From positions 129,376 to 193,375 of the forward strand of contig CAZEZP010000078.1 in assembly GCA_964516435.1 (NCBI GenBank): 64,000 nt of DNA, in the 5' to 3' direction. The DNA comes from HGW-17 sp964516435 (GTDB lineage: Bacteria > Myxococcota_A > Polyangia > HGW-17). The notes beneath the pieces are model-generated. The model searched no databases, was not told where the DNA came from, and saw nothing but the letters and a program-made list of their open reading frames with translations. Shown here piece after piece: positions 16,360 to 27,854 of the stretch. Both the position numbers and the translations under genes were made by a program. Within the stretch, counting starts at the first letter, position 1. Every line of letters starts with the position of its first letter.

Positions 16360-19035
16360 ATGAAGATGCAGACACTCTCCCTTTCGGTTTTCCTCTCCAT
16401 CGTTCTGGCGGCTGGATCCGTCTTCGCGCAGAATCCGCCGATCAACCGTCCTATCAAACCCATGACCCCGGCAGGCCCTTCTGCACCGCCGCCGCCGACA
16501 CCGCCTCCACCGCCCGGCGGCTACAATCCGCAGGCCGGAAATCAGCCTGGATCCAAGCAGCCGCCTCCCGGCTCCACGGCGGACGCCGGGTCGGCCAAGG
16601 ACGACCCCAATTTCAACGAATGCAAGAACATCCCGGGTGGCCGCAAACTCAAGGTGACGCTCAAACCGGAGGCCACGCTGGCGGATCTGGTGTCCTGGAT
16701 TTCCTCCATCACCTGCAAGCGCTTCATCGTGAGCGCCGGCCTGCGCGCCCAGCGGGTCACCATCTACAGCCCGTCCGAGGTCACGGCATTCGAGGCGTAC
16801 AAGGCTTTCCTCTCGGCGCTCGAATCCATGAACCTGACGATCGTGCAGACGGGATCCTATTACAAGGTGGTGGAAATCCAGGGCGCCAACAGTAATATCA
16901 TGCCGCTTCGGCGCCCCGGAGAAGACATTCCCGACAATGAAAGTTTCACGACGGCCATGATCCGCGTGAAGCACGCGAGCGTTCAGGAAATCGCCGAAGT
17001 CCTCGGGAAATTCAAGTCGAAGTATGGTGATATTACAACATATGCGCCGACGAATCTTTTAATCATTACAGATCTGGGAACGAGTATCAACCGTTTGCTC
17101 AAGATCCTGAAGCAACTCGACGTGGAAGGCGTGCACGACGAACGCGTGTGGGTGCTCAAGGTCAAGCACGCGGATGCCGAGGAAATCGCAGGGAAACTGC
17201 TGGAAGTCTTCGAAATTTCGGATTCGGGATCCAGCGGGTCATCGCCATCCTTCGGCGGCCGTCAAACTGCGGGCGGCCCCAAGGTGTACAATCCCGGCGG
17301 CCAGCCGCAGGGGGGCGGCGGCGTGCAGAACGTCGGAACCAAGAGTTCCATTTCCAAGATCATCGCCGAGCCGCGCACCAACAGCCTGATCGTGGTGGCC
17401 AACGACAAGGCGTATCTGGAATTGTTGGCACTGTTCAATAAACTTGATGTCCCGTTGCCGGGCGGTGAGGAAAAAATCAACATCATCTATCTCGAGAATG
17501 CCATGGCCGAAGACATGGCCTCGCTGCTCACCGCGCTCACGGGTGGCTCGTCCATGGGCCGTACCAGCACTACGCGCAGCACGCGCAGCACGCGCACGTC
17601 CACGTCGCGCAACACCAACACCCGCCAGCCGCAGCAGAATTTCAATCCTGGCGCCAATCCCTGGGGTGCCGGTGGAACCGACAGCATCTTCCAGGGCCCG
17701 GTGCAGGTGCAGCCCGACACGGCCACCAACTCGCTCGTGATCGTGGCGTCCAACAAGGATTTCCTGGCGCTCAAGCGCGTCATCAAGGAACTCGACCGGC
17801 CGCGCCGGCAGGTGTTCGTGGAAGTGACCATCCTCGAGGTGTCCCTCGACAAGACGCGCAATCTGGGGCTTTCCATGCATGCCGGAGACCCTATCGGTTC
17901 CGGAGATAAGCAATCTATCCTGTTTGGCGGATCCATCACCAATTCCTCGCTCAACTCCATCGTGCTCAATCCGCTTTCCCTGATGGGCCTGGCCGTGGGC
18001 CTGCGCGGGCCTGAAATCAAGGATGCCGAATCCCTGCTGGGCATTCCGGGGCTCACCCTCCCTTCCTTCGGCGTCATGTTCCAGGCGCTGCAGACGGACA
18101 ATGCCGTCAACGTCATCTCCTCGCCGCACATCCTGACCACCGACAACGAGGAGGCCGAGATCACCGTGGGCGAGAACGTGCCGTTCCAGAGCGGCTACAG
18201 TTCCATCTCCTCGCTTCTGGGCAGTTCCTCCACGTCGCTGACTTCGCTTCCCATGGTTTCCGTGCAGCGCCAGGACGTGGCCCTGCGCCTGAAGCTCACC
18301 CCGCACGTGAACCAGAGCGATTTCGTGCGCATGGAGGTGGAGCAGGAAATCAATGAAGTGAAATCCATCGACCCGATCGTGGGACCCACCACGTCCAAGC
18401 GCAAGGCCACGACGGTGGTGGTGGTCAAGGATCAGCAGACCGTGGTCATCGGCGGCCTGATCACCGAGAAGACCAAGGAGAATGTGCAGAAGGTGCCGCT
18501 TCTGGGCGACATGCCGATTCTGGGATACCTGTTCAAGACGACGACGCGCGTCAACGAGAAGACCAACCTGCTCATCTTCATCACGCCCTACATCATCCGC
18601 GACGAGAGCGACCTGCGCCGGATCTTCATGGAAAAGGTCAAGTTGCGCAAGGAATTCATCGACAAGTATTCTTCCTTCAAGGACCACGATTTCGAGGCCG
18701 ACATCAATTACAAGCACAAGCACGGCTTCTTCGAGGAGATCAACCGTACGGCCGCCCGCATGGAAGAGGAAGTGGTGCAGCGCAAGAAGGCCATGGACGA
18801 ATACAAGGTGGTGGATTCCTCTGGGCCCGTGGGGGTGAGCAAGACAGACGTCAGGAAATTGCAGGATATGCTGCAGAAACTGCGCGAGGAACAGGAAGCC
18901 GAGCCCGTGGATCCGGGCGCGGAGGATGGCGGCAAAACGGACGCGCCGCCCGCCGACGCGGTCCGGCCGGATTCGAAGGACGAGAAGAAACCGGCCGATT
19001 CCGGCTCGAAGAAACCGAAATCCCTCCAGCGGTAA
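16360..19035 (+). CDS. gspD: type II secretion system secretin GspD
   Basis: 891 residues with a signal peptide (SLSVFLSIVLAAGSVFAQ) followed by a Pro-rich spacer. The N0 domain and repeated N1-N3 domains follow, each with the pattern of ILKQLDVEGVHDERVWVLKVKHA and TNSLIVVAN. The secretin core includes RRQVFVEVTILEVSLD, VGENVPFQSG and the closing TVVIGGLITEKTKE, VPLLGDMPILGYLF. It forms the outer-membrane multimeric channel. An acidic, Lys/Asp/Pro-rich tail of about 100 residues extends past the S-domain position and is longer than usual; Ser/Thr/Arg-rich and Gly-rich inserts lie in the N3 region. Confidence 0.96.
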   Translation: MKMQTLSLSVFLSIVLAAGSVFAQNPPINRPIKPMTPAGPSAPPPPTPPPPPGGYNPQAGNQPGSKQPPPGSTADAGSAKDDPNFNECKNIPGGRKLKVTLKPEATLADLVSWISSITCKRFIVSAGLRAQRVTIYSPSEVTAFEAYKAFLSALESMNLTIVQTGSYYKVVEIQGANSNIMPLRRPGEDIPDNESFTTAMIRVKHASVQEIAEVLGKFKSKYGDITTYAPTNLLIITDLGTSINRLLKILKQLDVEGVHDERVWVLKVKHADAEEIAGKLLEVFEISDSGSSGSSPSFGGRQTAGGPKVYNPGGQPQGGGGVQNVGTKSSISKIIAEPRTNSLIVVANDKAYLELLALFNKLDVPLPGGEEKINIIYLENAMAEDMASLLTALTGGSSMGRTSTTRSTRSTRTSTSRNTNTRQPQQNFNPGANPWGAGGTDSIFQGPVQVQPDTATNSLVIVASNKDFLALKRVIKELDRPRRQVFVEVTILEVSLDKTRNLGLSMHAGDPIGSGDKQSILFGGSITNSSLNSIVLNPLSLMGLAVGLRGPEIKDAESLLGIPGLTLPSFGVMFQALQTDNAVNVISSPHILTTDNEEAEITVGENVPFQSGYSSISSLLGSSSTSLTSLPMVSVQRQDVALRLKLTPHVNQSDFVRMEVEQEINEVKSIDPIVGPTTSKRKATTVVVVKDQQTVVIGGLITEKTKENVQKVPLLGDMPILGYLFKTTTRVNEKTNLLIFITPYIIRDESDLRRIFMEKVKLRKEFIDKYSSFKDHDFEADINYKHKHGFFEEINRTAARMEEEVVQRKKAMDEYKVVDSSGPVGVSKTDVRKLQDMLQKLREEQEAEPVDPGAEDGGKTDAPPADAVRPDSKDEKKPADSGSKKPKSLQR

Positions 19036-19046
19036 GGAATGCACCC

Positions 19047-20795
<1,749 letters not shown>

Positions 20796-20809
20796 CACGA
20801 GGAGCCGCC

Positions 20810-22045
20810 ATGCCGCTGTATGCCTACAAATGCCTGGATGCCAAGGGAAAGACGGTCAAGGGCACCCGGGATGCCGACACCGAGAAGGCCCTGCGGGCGC
20901 TTTTGCGCAAGGAAGGCCTTTTCCTGCAGGAAGTGCGTCTGGCCACGGAGAAAAAAGGCAGAGGACTCCAGCGCGAGGTGGATTTATCTTTTTTAAACAA
21001 GGTATCTTCCGCCTCCGTGGCCGTGTTCACCCGCCAGTTGGCTACCCTGCTCAAGGCGGGCGTGCCGCTGACCGAAAGCCTGGCGGCCATCGCGGATCAG
21101 TTGCAGAGTGACAAAGGACAGAGAAAACTCGCGGCGCTGGTGGCCGATGTGCGCCGGGTGGTCAACGAGGGCCGCTCGCTGGCGGAAGCCCTGCAGCAGC
21201 ATCCCAGGGAATTCAATGAATTCTACGTATCCATGGTGCGTTCCGGCGAAGCCGCCGGCAATCTCGATTCCGTGCTCTTCACGCTGGCGGATTTCCTGGA
21301 GCGCCAGCGCCGCCTCAAGGACAAGGTGTCCTCGGCCATGACCTATCCCGTCATCATGATGTTCATCACGGCGGGCATGGTGGGGCTGCTCATGACCACG
21401 GTCGTGCCCAATGTGGTGACGGTATTCGAGGACAGCGGCCAGGTGCTGCCCATCTATACGCGCCTGCTCATCGGTGTGAGCCATTTCGTGGGCTCCTACT
21501 GGTTCTGGATGCTTCTGTTCCTTGCCGCGGCCATCTACGGCTTCCGCAAATGGAAGAATTCCCCATCCGGGCGGCGGCGCTGGGATCGCTTCGTGCTCAA
21601 GGCTCCGCTGGCGGGCAATCTCGCGCGCATCCTGGCCGTGTCGCGCTTCTCGAGCACGCTGGGCACCATGCTGCGCTCCGGGGTGCCCATCCTGCAGTCC
21701 CTGGAGATCGCCAAGAGCGTCATGGGCAACACGCGCCTGCAGGAGGTGGTCGACGACGTGGCCGTGGCCGTGCGCGAAGGCGAGAGCATGGCGCGCGTCA
21801 TGGAGCGCTCCGGCGAGTTTCCGCCGCTGGTGAGCCACATGGTCGCCATCGGCGAGAAATCCGGGCAACTCGACCAGATGCTGCACAACGTGGCCCAGGC
21901 CTACGACAACGAACTGGAAACGAGCCTCTCCCGGCTCACCTCCGTGCTCGAACCGCTCATGATTCTTTTCATGGGTGGTATGGTTGCTTTTATTGTATTT
22001 TCAATACTCATGCCGATCATGCAAATGAATAATATTGGTTTCTGA
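20810..22045 (+). CDS. gspF: type II secretion inner-membrane platform protein GspF
   Basis: 411 residues from the ATG at 20810 (MPLYAYKCLDAKGK), which has AGGAG just upstream; an upstream in-frame GTG at 20792 lacks support. Two homologous GspF domains (about 60-190 and 265-390), each with the FTRQLATLLKAGVPL type signature, and three hydrophobic helices. Binds GspE and GspL at the inner membrane. Fourteen bases separate it from gspE. The C-terminal codons are strikingly AT-rich compared with the rest. Confidence 0.95.
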   Translation: MPLYAYKCLDAKGKTVKGTRDADTEKALRALLRKEGLFLQEVRLATEKKGRGLQREVDLSFLNKVSSASVAVFTRQLATLLKAGVPLTESLAAIADQLQSDKGQRKLAALVADVRRVVNEGRSLAEALQQHPREFNEFYVSMVRSGEAAGNLDSVLFTLADFLERQRRLKDKVSSAMTYPVIMMFITAGMVGLLMTTVVPNVVTVFEDSGQVLPIYTRLLIGVSHFVGSYWFWMLLFLAAAIYGFRKWKNSPSGRRRWDRFVLKAPLAGNLARILAVSRFSSTLGTMLRSGVPILQSLEIAKSVMGNTRLQEVVDDVAVAVREGESMARVMERSGEFPPLVSHMVAIGEKSGQLDQMLHNVAQAYDNELETSLSRLTSVLEPLMILFMGGMVAFIVFSILMPIMQMNNIGF

Positions 22046-22061
22046 TTCAAGGAGATAACTC

Positions 22062-22502
22062 ATGGAAAACACCGAAATCACCCTCGAAAATACCGCTTCT
22101 CCCGCCCGGAACGAAAAGCCCCGCCGCAAGCCGTACGGCATGACGCTCATCGAAATCATGGTGGTCATCGTCATCATGGGTATGGTCATGGGTGCCGTGA
22201 CGGTGGGTGTGATGTCGTACCTCAAGAAGGCCAAGAAGAAGACCACGCAGACCCAGGTCAACCGCATCGCGGCCACCATCAACGCGGAAGCCGCCGAGCC
22301 CGAGAACAAGGGCAAGGACGCCAAGGCCATCCTGGAGGGGCTGGTTTCCGACGGCTCCTTCAAGAAGAAGGATCTGCTCGATGCCTGGGGCAACGAAATC
22401 CGCGTGGAGAAGCAGGATCGCACGTTCTGCGTGATTTCGGCCGGCGCCGACGAGAGTTTCGGCACGGGCGACGACATCAAGGACGAGGACTGCGGTGAGT
22501 GA
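22062..22502 (+). CDS. gspG: major pseudopilin GspG
   Basis: 146 residues with a long basic leader and prepilin peptidase site (KPYG|MTLIEIMVVIVIMGMV): cleavage after Gly, Glu at mature position 5. The C-terminus has the GspG pattern DAWGNEIRVEKQ and the acidic DESFGTGDDIKDEDC segment that binds calcium. Major subunit of the pseudopilus. Unusually, mature residue 1 is Met instead of Phe. AAGGAG lies upstream. Confidence 0.95.
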   Translation: MENTEITLENTASPARNEKPRRKPYGMTLIEIMVVIVIMGMVMGAVTVGVMSYLKKAKKKTTQTQVNRIAATINAEAAEPENKGKDAKAILEGLVSDGSFKKKDLLDAWGNEIRVEKQDRTFCVISAGADESFGTGDDIKDEDCGE

Positions 22503-23274
22503 ACCCTTCCCGGATGGAATGCCCCGAAAAGCGCGAAACTGCCGGCTGGAGAGGACCGGGTTGCATGAAACTGGCTTCACGCTGGTGGAAGTACTCACGG
22601 TCGTCATCATCGCGGCGCTGCTGTCGGCCGCCGTGGCCGCGGGCTTTTCCCAGGTGCCCCGCATGAAACTGCGCGAGGCCGCCCGCAAGATGTCCGGCAT
22701 CATCCGCTTCGTTTCGGGGCGTGCGCGCACGTCGCGCACCATCCTGCGCCTGGTCATGGATCTGGACCGCGAGGGCTCCACGGTCACCCTGCAGCAGTAT
22801 CCGCCGGGACAGCCGGCCCCGGTGCGGGACCCGCGAATCGAGGAGGAAACCGCGGAAAACCTGGAATGGCGCTATGAGAACTGGGTGCGTTTCGACCCGG
22901 CCAATCCGGTGGGCCCACTGGGGCCGGCGGATACCGGAAAACCGTTCCTGCCGCCTGTAAGCCAGTGGGAAGAGTTGAAGACCGGACTCAAGGCGAGTTT
23001 CGCCCTGGAGGACGTGCGCATCGCCCGCGTGGTGTTTCCCTGCCTCGGTCAGGAATTCGAGGAAGGCAAGGTGGGGCTCGTCTTCCATCCCGACGGCACC
23101 AACGAGGGCGCGGTGATCCTGCTGCGCTCCTCGGGGGATCACGAAATCAGCCTCATCGTGGATCCCATGGACGGCTCCATCCGCTACGAATCCGGATTCA
23201 CGGTCCCATCCGACCTGTGCGTGGATGCCGCGGGCAACGAACTGCCGGCAGGAGGCGAAGACGATGCGCAATGA
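22495..23274 (+). CDS. gspH: minor pseudopilin GspH
   Basis: Prepilin signal HETG|FTLVEVLTVVIIAALLSAA followed by a large C-terminal domain (259 residues in total, longer than the ~170 usual for GspH). Position after gspG and the MSGIIRFVSGRARTSRT stretch support GspH. GTG start at 22495 overlaps the end of gspG by eight bases; ATG at 22519 is an alternative. Probably part of the pseudopilus tip. Confidence 0.85.
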   Translation: MSEPFPDGMPRKARNCRLERTGLHETGFTLVEVLTVVIIAALLSAAVAAGFSQVPRMKLREAARKMSGIIRFVSGRARTSRTILRLVMDLDREGSTVTLQQYPPGQPAPVRDPRIEEETAENLEWRYENWVRFDPANPVGPLGPADTGKPFLPPVSQWEELKTGLKASFALEDVRIARVVFPCLGQEFEEGKVGLVFHPDGTNEGAVILLRSSGDHEISLIVDPMDGSIRYESGFTVPSDLCVDAAGNELPAGGEDDAQ

Positions 23275-23989
23275 ATCCGGCTTCACCCTGCTGGAAGTGA
23301 TGGTCGCGCTGACCATCCTGGGCATGTCGCTTTTGTGGCTGCTCAAGGGACAGGCGGATTCGCTCGCGCGCAACATCGGCGCGCGCATGCGCCTGCAGGG
23401 AATCCATCTGGCCAACTATAAAATGCTGGAAACGGAGCAGTTGATGCGCAAGGAGGGATGCGGCACGTTCGAGGGAGAGACGTGCGGGGATTTCGAATCC
23501 GATCACCTCGAGGGCGTGGAGCAGTTCCGCTACTGTGTTTCCATCGAGAAAATCGAATTGCCCGATTTGTCCATGTTCACCCAGCAACTCTCCGGCGCCC
23601 TGGGGGGCTCGGACACCACGGGCGCGGCCGATGCGGCAGCCGCCGGCGACATGCAGTTGCCGCCCTTCTTCCAGGACATCCTCTCCCAGTTGATTCCCGG
23701 CGGGGGCGGCGACGTGCTTTCGGGACTCTCCGGCATGATGGGCAACATATTGACCATGGCCATTTCGACCATCCAGAACGTGCTCGAGCAGGCCGTGCGC
23801 CGCGTCCGGGTGACGGTGTTCTGGAACCTGGGAAAACGTCAAAAATCCTATGAACTGATAGCCTTTTTCACGGATCCCACGGTGCTCGACCAGAACATCC
23901 TCGATCTTTCGGGACTGGCTGGTTCTCTGACGGGAGGATCCTCCCCGTCCGGCGGAACAAATCCCGCTTCCGGAGGCCGAATTCCATGA
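23264..23989 (+). CDS. gspI: minor pseudopilin GspI
   Basis: Start at 23264 (MRNESGFTLLEVMVALTILG), with GGAGG at 23251-23255, gives 241 residues and places the prepilin cleavage after Gly at residue 6. The mature part is longer than typical GspI (about 120 residues) because of an Ala/Gly-rich insert in the middle (GALGGSDTTGAADAAAAGD). Forms the tip complex with GspJ and GspK. Overlaps gspH by eleven bases. Confidence 0.85.
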   Translation: MRNESGFTLLEVMVALTILGMSLLWLLKGQADSLARNIGARMRLQGIHLANYKMLETEQLMRKEGCGTFEGETCGDFESDHLEGVEQFRYCVSIEKIELPDLSMFTQQLSGALGGSDTTGAADAAAAGDMQLPPFFQDILSQLIPGGGGDVLSGLSGMMGNILTMAISTIQNVLEQAVRRVRVTVFWNLGKRQKSYELIAFFTDPTVLDQNILDLSGLAGSLTGGSSPSGGTNPASGGRIP

Positions 23990-24816
23990 AACGGCCGCTC
24001 GGTTTCACCCTGGTGGAAATGATCGTAGCCATGACGCTGGTGGCGTTCATGTCCTTCCTGCTCATTTCCACGGTGCGCACCACGCGCGCGGCCCAGGCCG
24101 TTTCCGAGGAGCGCTCCGAGCGCACGTTCGCCGCCGCCGCCGCCCTGGACATGCTGGTTTCGGATATCAATATGGCCTACCTGTCCATGGCCGAAGACGC
24201 CACGGTGGAGTTCAAACGCACTTTTTTCAAGGCTGTCTTCGACCTGGGCGGCATGGACGTGATGTTTTCCACGCTCTCGCACCGTCCTTCTTCGCGCAAT
24301 GCCAAGGAATCCGATTCCTGCGTGGTGCATTACCGCCTGGAGAGGGATCCGGAGAGCAAGGGCCGCTATTCCCTCGTGCGCAGCGAGTCCTACCGGCTGG
24401 AAGCCTCCGACCCGCTCAATCTGCCGGCCCGTACCCGCCGCCTCGTGCGCGGCGTGGCCGTTTTCGAGATGTGGTTTTTCGATCCGACGCGCGACGAATG
24501 GATCGACACCTGGGACACCACCACGCTCGACGGCCAGAACCAGCGGCTGCCTTCGCTCGTGCGCATCCATCTGGGCGTGGATACGGGCACCGGCTTCATC
24601 ATGCATTTCCACACCATGGCGCGGCCGCACATCCAGGAGCCGCTCAACCTGCTTCCGGCGACGGGCCGCGTGACGCAGTTCAAGACCCAGGAAGGAACCC
24701 GCGGCGGCAGCAGCGACGGGTCCAGGCCTTCGGATGGCTCCTCGCGCCCGTCGCGCCCCGACGGCGGCGGCCCGTCGCGCCCGGTGCGGCCCATCGAAAT
24801 GCCCAAGGTGCAGTGA
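23986..24816 (+). CDS. gspJ: minor pseudopilin GspJ
   Basis: MKRPLG|FTLVEMIVAMTLVAFMSFLL prepilin signal, followed by a domain with the GspJ pattern (SCVVHYRLERDPESKGRYSLVRSE, LVRGVAVFEMWFFD). 276 residues, with a low-complexity tail rich in Ser, Arg, Pro and Gly. Start overlaps gspI by four bases. Tip pseudopilin. Confidence 0.9.
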   Translation: MKRPLGFTLVEMIVAMTLVAFMSFLLISTVRTTRAAQAVSEERSERTFAAAAALDMLVSDINMAYLSMAEDATVEFKRTFFKAVFDLGGMDVMFSTLSHRPSSRNAKESDSCVVHYRLERDPESKGRYSLVRSESYRLEASDPLNLPARTRRLVRGVAVFEMWFFDPTRDEWIDTWDTTTLDGQNQRLPSLVRIHLGVDTGTGFIMHFHTMARPHIQEPLNLLPATGRVTQFKTQEGTRGGSSDGSRPSDGSSRPSRPDGGGPSRPVRPIEMPKVQ

Positions 24817-24818
24817 CC

Positions 24819-26078
24819 ATGCGCAGCGCGACGCCTTTCTCCCGTCCCTCCCCTTCCCGCGGCCAGCGGGGCGTGGCCCTGCTGGTGGTGGCGTTCGGCC
24901 TGTCGCTGGTGGCGGTGCTTGTCCAGATCTTCATCTATCGCAGCCAGATCCACCACCGCAGTGCGATCGCCGAGGGGGAACGGCTGCGCGCCCGCTACTA
25001 CGCCTATTCCACGCTGGAGATCGCGCGCATCTTCCTGCGGGTGCAGGCCAAGTTCATCGACAACAATTCCATGGCCCAGAATCTGGGTCTGGACATGACG
25101 CAACTGGTGCCCACGATCATTCCGCTCTTCTTCGACGAAGGACTTGCATCGAAGATGCTGGGCGGGGAAGCACTCGGACTGGGCGCCTTGCCGGAAAAGG
25201 GTTCGGGCGTGCTCGACGTGTTCCGCCCGGAGGAAGGCCGCATCAATGTCAATTGCGCCTACAACTCCACACAACTGGAGCGCTTCAACCAGTTGACGCT
25301 GGGCCTCTTTCTGGACCGCCGCTACGACGAACTCTTCGGACGTGTGCTCGACGACGGCCAGACGCTGGACCGGCCGTCACAGGTGGCCGCCATCGTGGAT
25401 TACATCGATCTGGATCAGAGTTCCACGGGAAGCACCGAAGATGAAAACTCGTATTACAAGAATCTTCCACAACCCAGCCTGTCTCGAAACAATCTGCTGG
25501 ATACGGTGAGCGATCTTCGCCTGATTCGCGGCGTGGACGACATCTTCTGGGCCAATTTCGGCTCCAGTTTCAGCGTCTACGGCGGCTGCCAACTGCACCT
25601 GTGCGCCATGGATCCCGAAAACTGGCAACTGCTCGCGGCCCTCATCGTGCTTACGGCGGTCAATCCCAACGATCCCGTCATCACGGACCCCGTGAAACTC
25701 AAACTGCTGGCCGCGACCGTGGCGCCGCAAATCCCCGTGCTGTGCCAGGACCTGCAGGCGTTCGTGCAGGCAGTGGCCAATCCGGGCGCGGCGTCCACGC
25801 TCATCTCGGGCCTCACGCAGACGTCGGTCGAGGATTCCGGCGACCTGGGCGGGGATGGCATCGCGGACGCCCAGGTACAGGGCGTGGAACTGGATGCGGC
25901 CAAACTGCGCTCGCTCGTGGTGGGCGGCCAGAAGCGCTATTACCGTCTGCGGGCCGTCGGCGTTTCAGACCAGGCCGCCTTTTCCATCGAGGCCGTCTGG
26001 GACCAGTTGGCCGTCTCCACGCAGGCGAACGCCTCGGCATCGGGTCCGGGCGCCTACATTTACTGGAAAGAAGATTGA
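24819..26078 (+). CDS. gspK: minor pseudopilin GspK
   Basis: 419 residues from ATG 24819. Starts with RGVALLVVAFGLSLVAVLVQ, the GspK-type N-terminal helix which lacks the conserved Glu5 of other pseudopilins, followed by the typical helical insertion domain. Segments such as VFRPEEGRINVNCAY and YIDLDQSSTGSTEDENSYY match the GspK fold and its calcium site. Caps the pseudopilus. Follows gspJ by two bases. Confidence 0.9.
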   Translation: MRSATPFSRPSPSRGQRGVALLVVAFGLSLVAVLVQIFIYRSQIHHRSAIAEGERLRARYYAYSTLEIARIFLRVQAKFIDNNSMAQNLGLDMTQLVPTIIPLFFDEGLASKMLGGEALGLGALPEKGSGVLDVFRPEEGRINVNCAYNSTQLERFNQLTLGLFLDRRYDELFGRVLDDGQTLDRPSQVAAIVDYIDLDQSSTGSTEDENSYYKNLPQPSLSRNNLLDTVSDLRLIRGVDDIFWANFGSSFSVYGGCQLHLCAMDPENWQLLAALIVLTAVNPNDPVITDPVKLKLLAATVAPQIPVLCQDLQAFVQAVANPGAASTLISGLTQTSVEDSGDLGGDGIADAQVQGVELDAAKLRSLVVGGQKRYYRLRAVGVSDQAAFSIEAVWDQLAVSTQANASASGPGAYIYWKED

Positions 26079-26087
26079 GGTCGGCTC

Positions 26088-27836
26088 ATGACATTGTGCG
26101 GATCCATCGATATCGGCTCCTCCACCCTGGCCGGGTGCGTCGTGGAAAAGAATCGCGCGGGCGTGCGCGTGCTGCGCTATGAAGTCCTTCCCCGTCCCGC
26201 CGATGCGGAAGGCTTTTCCGCGGCCCTGCGGGAACTGGCCGCGCGCCTGGATTTCTCCCATGTGCGGCACGTGGCGGCCAACGTGGACGGTCCCCTGTTC
26301 GTGCGCAACCTGGAATTTCCATTCGCGGACCTGAAGAAGGTGGAGCCCCTGGTGAACTACGAGCTCGACGAGCAGATTCCCGGGGACGTGGAAGACATGG
26401 TGGTGGTGACGGTGCCCACGGTTCTCAGGGAGAAGACCGAGGTGCTGGCGGCGGCCGTCCCGCGGGAGACCATTTCTGCCCAACTGCAGGCGTTTGCGCA
26501 GGCGGGCATCCAGCCGTACCGCCTGGTGCATCCCGCCGCGCGCGCCGCGATTCTGGCGGGTGCGGAAAAAGGCTGCACGGCGGTCATCGACATCGGGGCC
26601 ACCCTGACCCATCTGGCCGCCGTTGTGGACGGCCGCCTGCGTTCCGTGCGGACATGGGCCGAAGGCATGGAATCCCTGGTCAGCGCGCTGGCTGCCTACA
26701 GTTCACAGAATCCAGAACAGATTCGTTCCTGGCTCTCTTCTTCGGGGCACATCCAGCCGCCCGTTCCCGGCGAGGAAGGGTACGAGGAGGTCATCCGTTC
26801 GTCCATGGGCCGCGCCTTCGAAGAATGGCGGCGTTTCCTGCTGCAGGCGCAGGCCCGCCACGGCGTGCCGGTCTCCCGGCTGGTGCTGTGCGGCGCCGGC
26901 GCGCGGTTGGCCGGATTGGCCGCTGTGGCGGCTTCCTTCTTCGAGATTCCCGTGCAGATCGCCCAGATTCCAGGCGACGTCCCGGATCCCAAGCGCGCAT
27001 CCGTGGCCGCGCAGGCGCTGTCGTGCCTGCAGCCGGAAATCCTCAATTTCCGCCGTGGCGAATTCGCGTATGGCTCCGGGGAGAGCCTCGTCAAGAAGAA
27101 GGCTCTGGCCATCGCGTGGGGATTGAGCCTCTTCTTCCTGATGACCTCCGTATCCGCCCTGTTCACCCTGTGGCGCCTCGAGAGGGAAGAGAAGGATGCG
27201 CTCGAGCGCCTGGGGCGGATCAGCGGGGAAGTGCTAGGCAAGACCACCTACAATCCGGCTTCCGTGCGCAAGCAGGTCAAGCAGCGTTCCCAGAAGGGCG
27301 CGCGCGCTTCCTCCGGTGCCCAGTTGCCTTCCATGAGCGCCTGGACGCTTCTGAGCCTGATTTCCCAGAACCTGCCGGAAAATGCCCTGCGCGCATCCGG
27401 AAATCCGGCGCCGGAGGCTCCGGGAACAGCGGAAAAGAAAGAGGAAAAGAAGGAAGAATCGCCGGAAACCGCCAAGACCGAGGCCGCCAGGCCGGCGGAT
27501 TCGGGCAGTCCATCGGGTTCGGATGCGAAAGCCGGCGTTCCGGGCGAAAGCGCCGAAAACAAGCCGGATTCCGGCAAGGAGGGCGACAGGAAGGAAGAAA
27601 AGAAGGAAGAGCCCATTTCCCCGGTCGTGGTGGACATCCAGAAACTGCACATCCGCTCCGGCAAGGTGACCCTGGGCGGCGTCGTCACCAAGGCCCAGGA
27701 GGTGGATGAAATCGTGCGCGCGCTCAAGCGCATCCCCTGCTTCCAGGAGATTGCTCCGGGCGCCATCAAGACGGTGGGTTCGGGAGCGGACGAAAAGCGC
27801 GAATTCTCCATCGAAATCACGATGGACTGCCTGTAG
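26088..27836 (+). CDS. gspL: type II secretion protein GspL (PilM-like plus PilN-like)
   Basis: 582 residues. The N-terminal 300 form an actin-like ATPase fold (CGSIDIGSSTLAGCVVEK; TAVIDIGATLTHLAAV; RLVLCGAGARLAGL), as in PilM. One membrane helix follows (ALAIAWGLSLFFLMTSVSALFTL), then a long acidic Lys/Glu/Pro-rich linker (about 440-510) and a ferredoxin-like periplasmic domain. Recruits GspE to the platform. The charged linker is unusually long. Nine bases after gspK. Confidence 0.9.
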   Translation: MTLCGSIDIGSSTLAGCVVEKNRAGVRVLRYEVLPRPADAEGFSAALRELAARLDFSHVRHVAANVDGPLFVRNLEFPFADLKKVEPLVNYELDEQIPGDVEDMVVVTVPTVLREKTEVLAAAVPRETISAQLQAFAQAGIQPYRLVHPAARAAILAGAEKGCTAVIDIGATLTHLAAVVDGRLRSVRTWAEGMESLVSALAAYSSQNPEQIRSWLSSSGHIQPPVPGEEGYEEVIRSSMGRAFEEWRRFLLQAQARHGVPVSRLVLCGAGARLAGLAAVAASFFEIPVQIAQIPGDVPDPKRASVAAQALSCLQPEILNFRRGEFAYGSGESLVKKKALAIAWGLSLFFLMTSVSALFTLWRLEREEKDALERLGRISGEVLGKTTYNPASVRKQVKQRSQKGARASSGAQLPSMSAWTLLSLISQNLPENALRASGNPAPEAPGTAEKKEEKKEESPETAKTEAARPADSGSPSGSDAKAGVPGESAENKPDSGKEGDRKEEKKEEPISPVVVDIQKLHIRSGKVTLGGVVTKAQEVDEIVRALKRIPCFQEIAPGAIKTVGSGADEKREFSIEITMDCL

Positions 27837-27854
27837 CCGGGGGGAGGTGGACAC

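Noticed and set aside
17239..19044. 601-residue open frame on the minus strand opposite gspD
   Set aside because: Exact shadow of a clear secretin gene in GC-rich DNA; His/Arg/Gly-rich with no domain.
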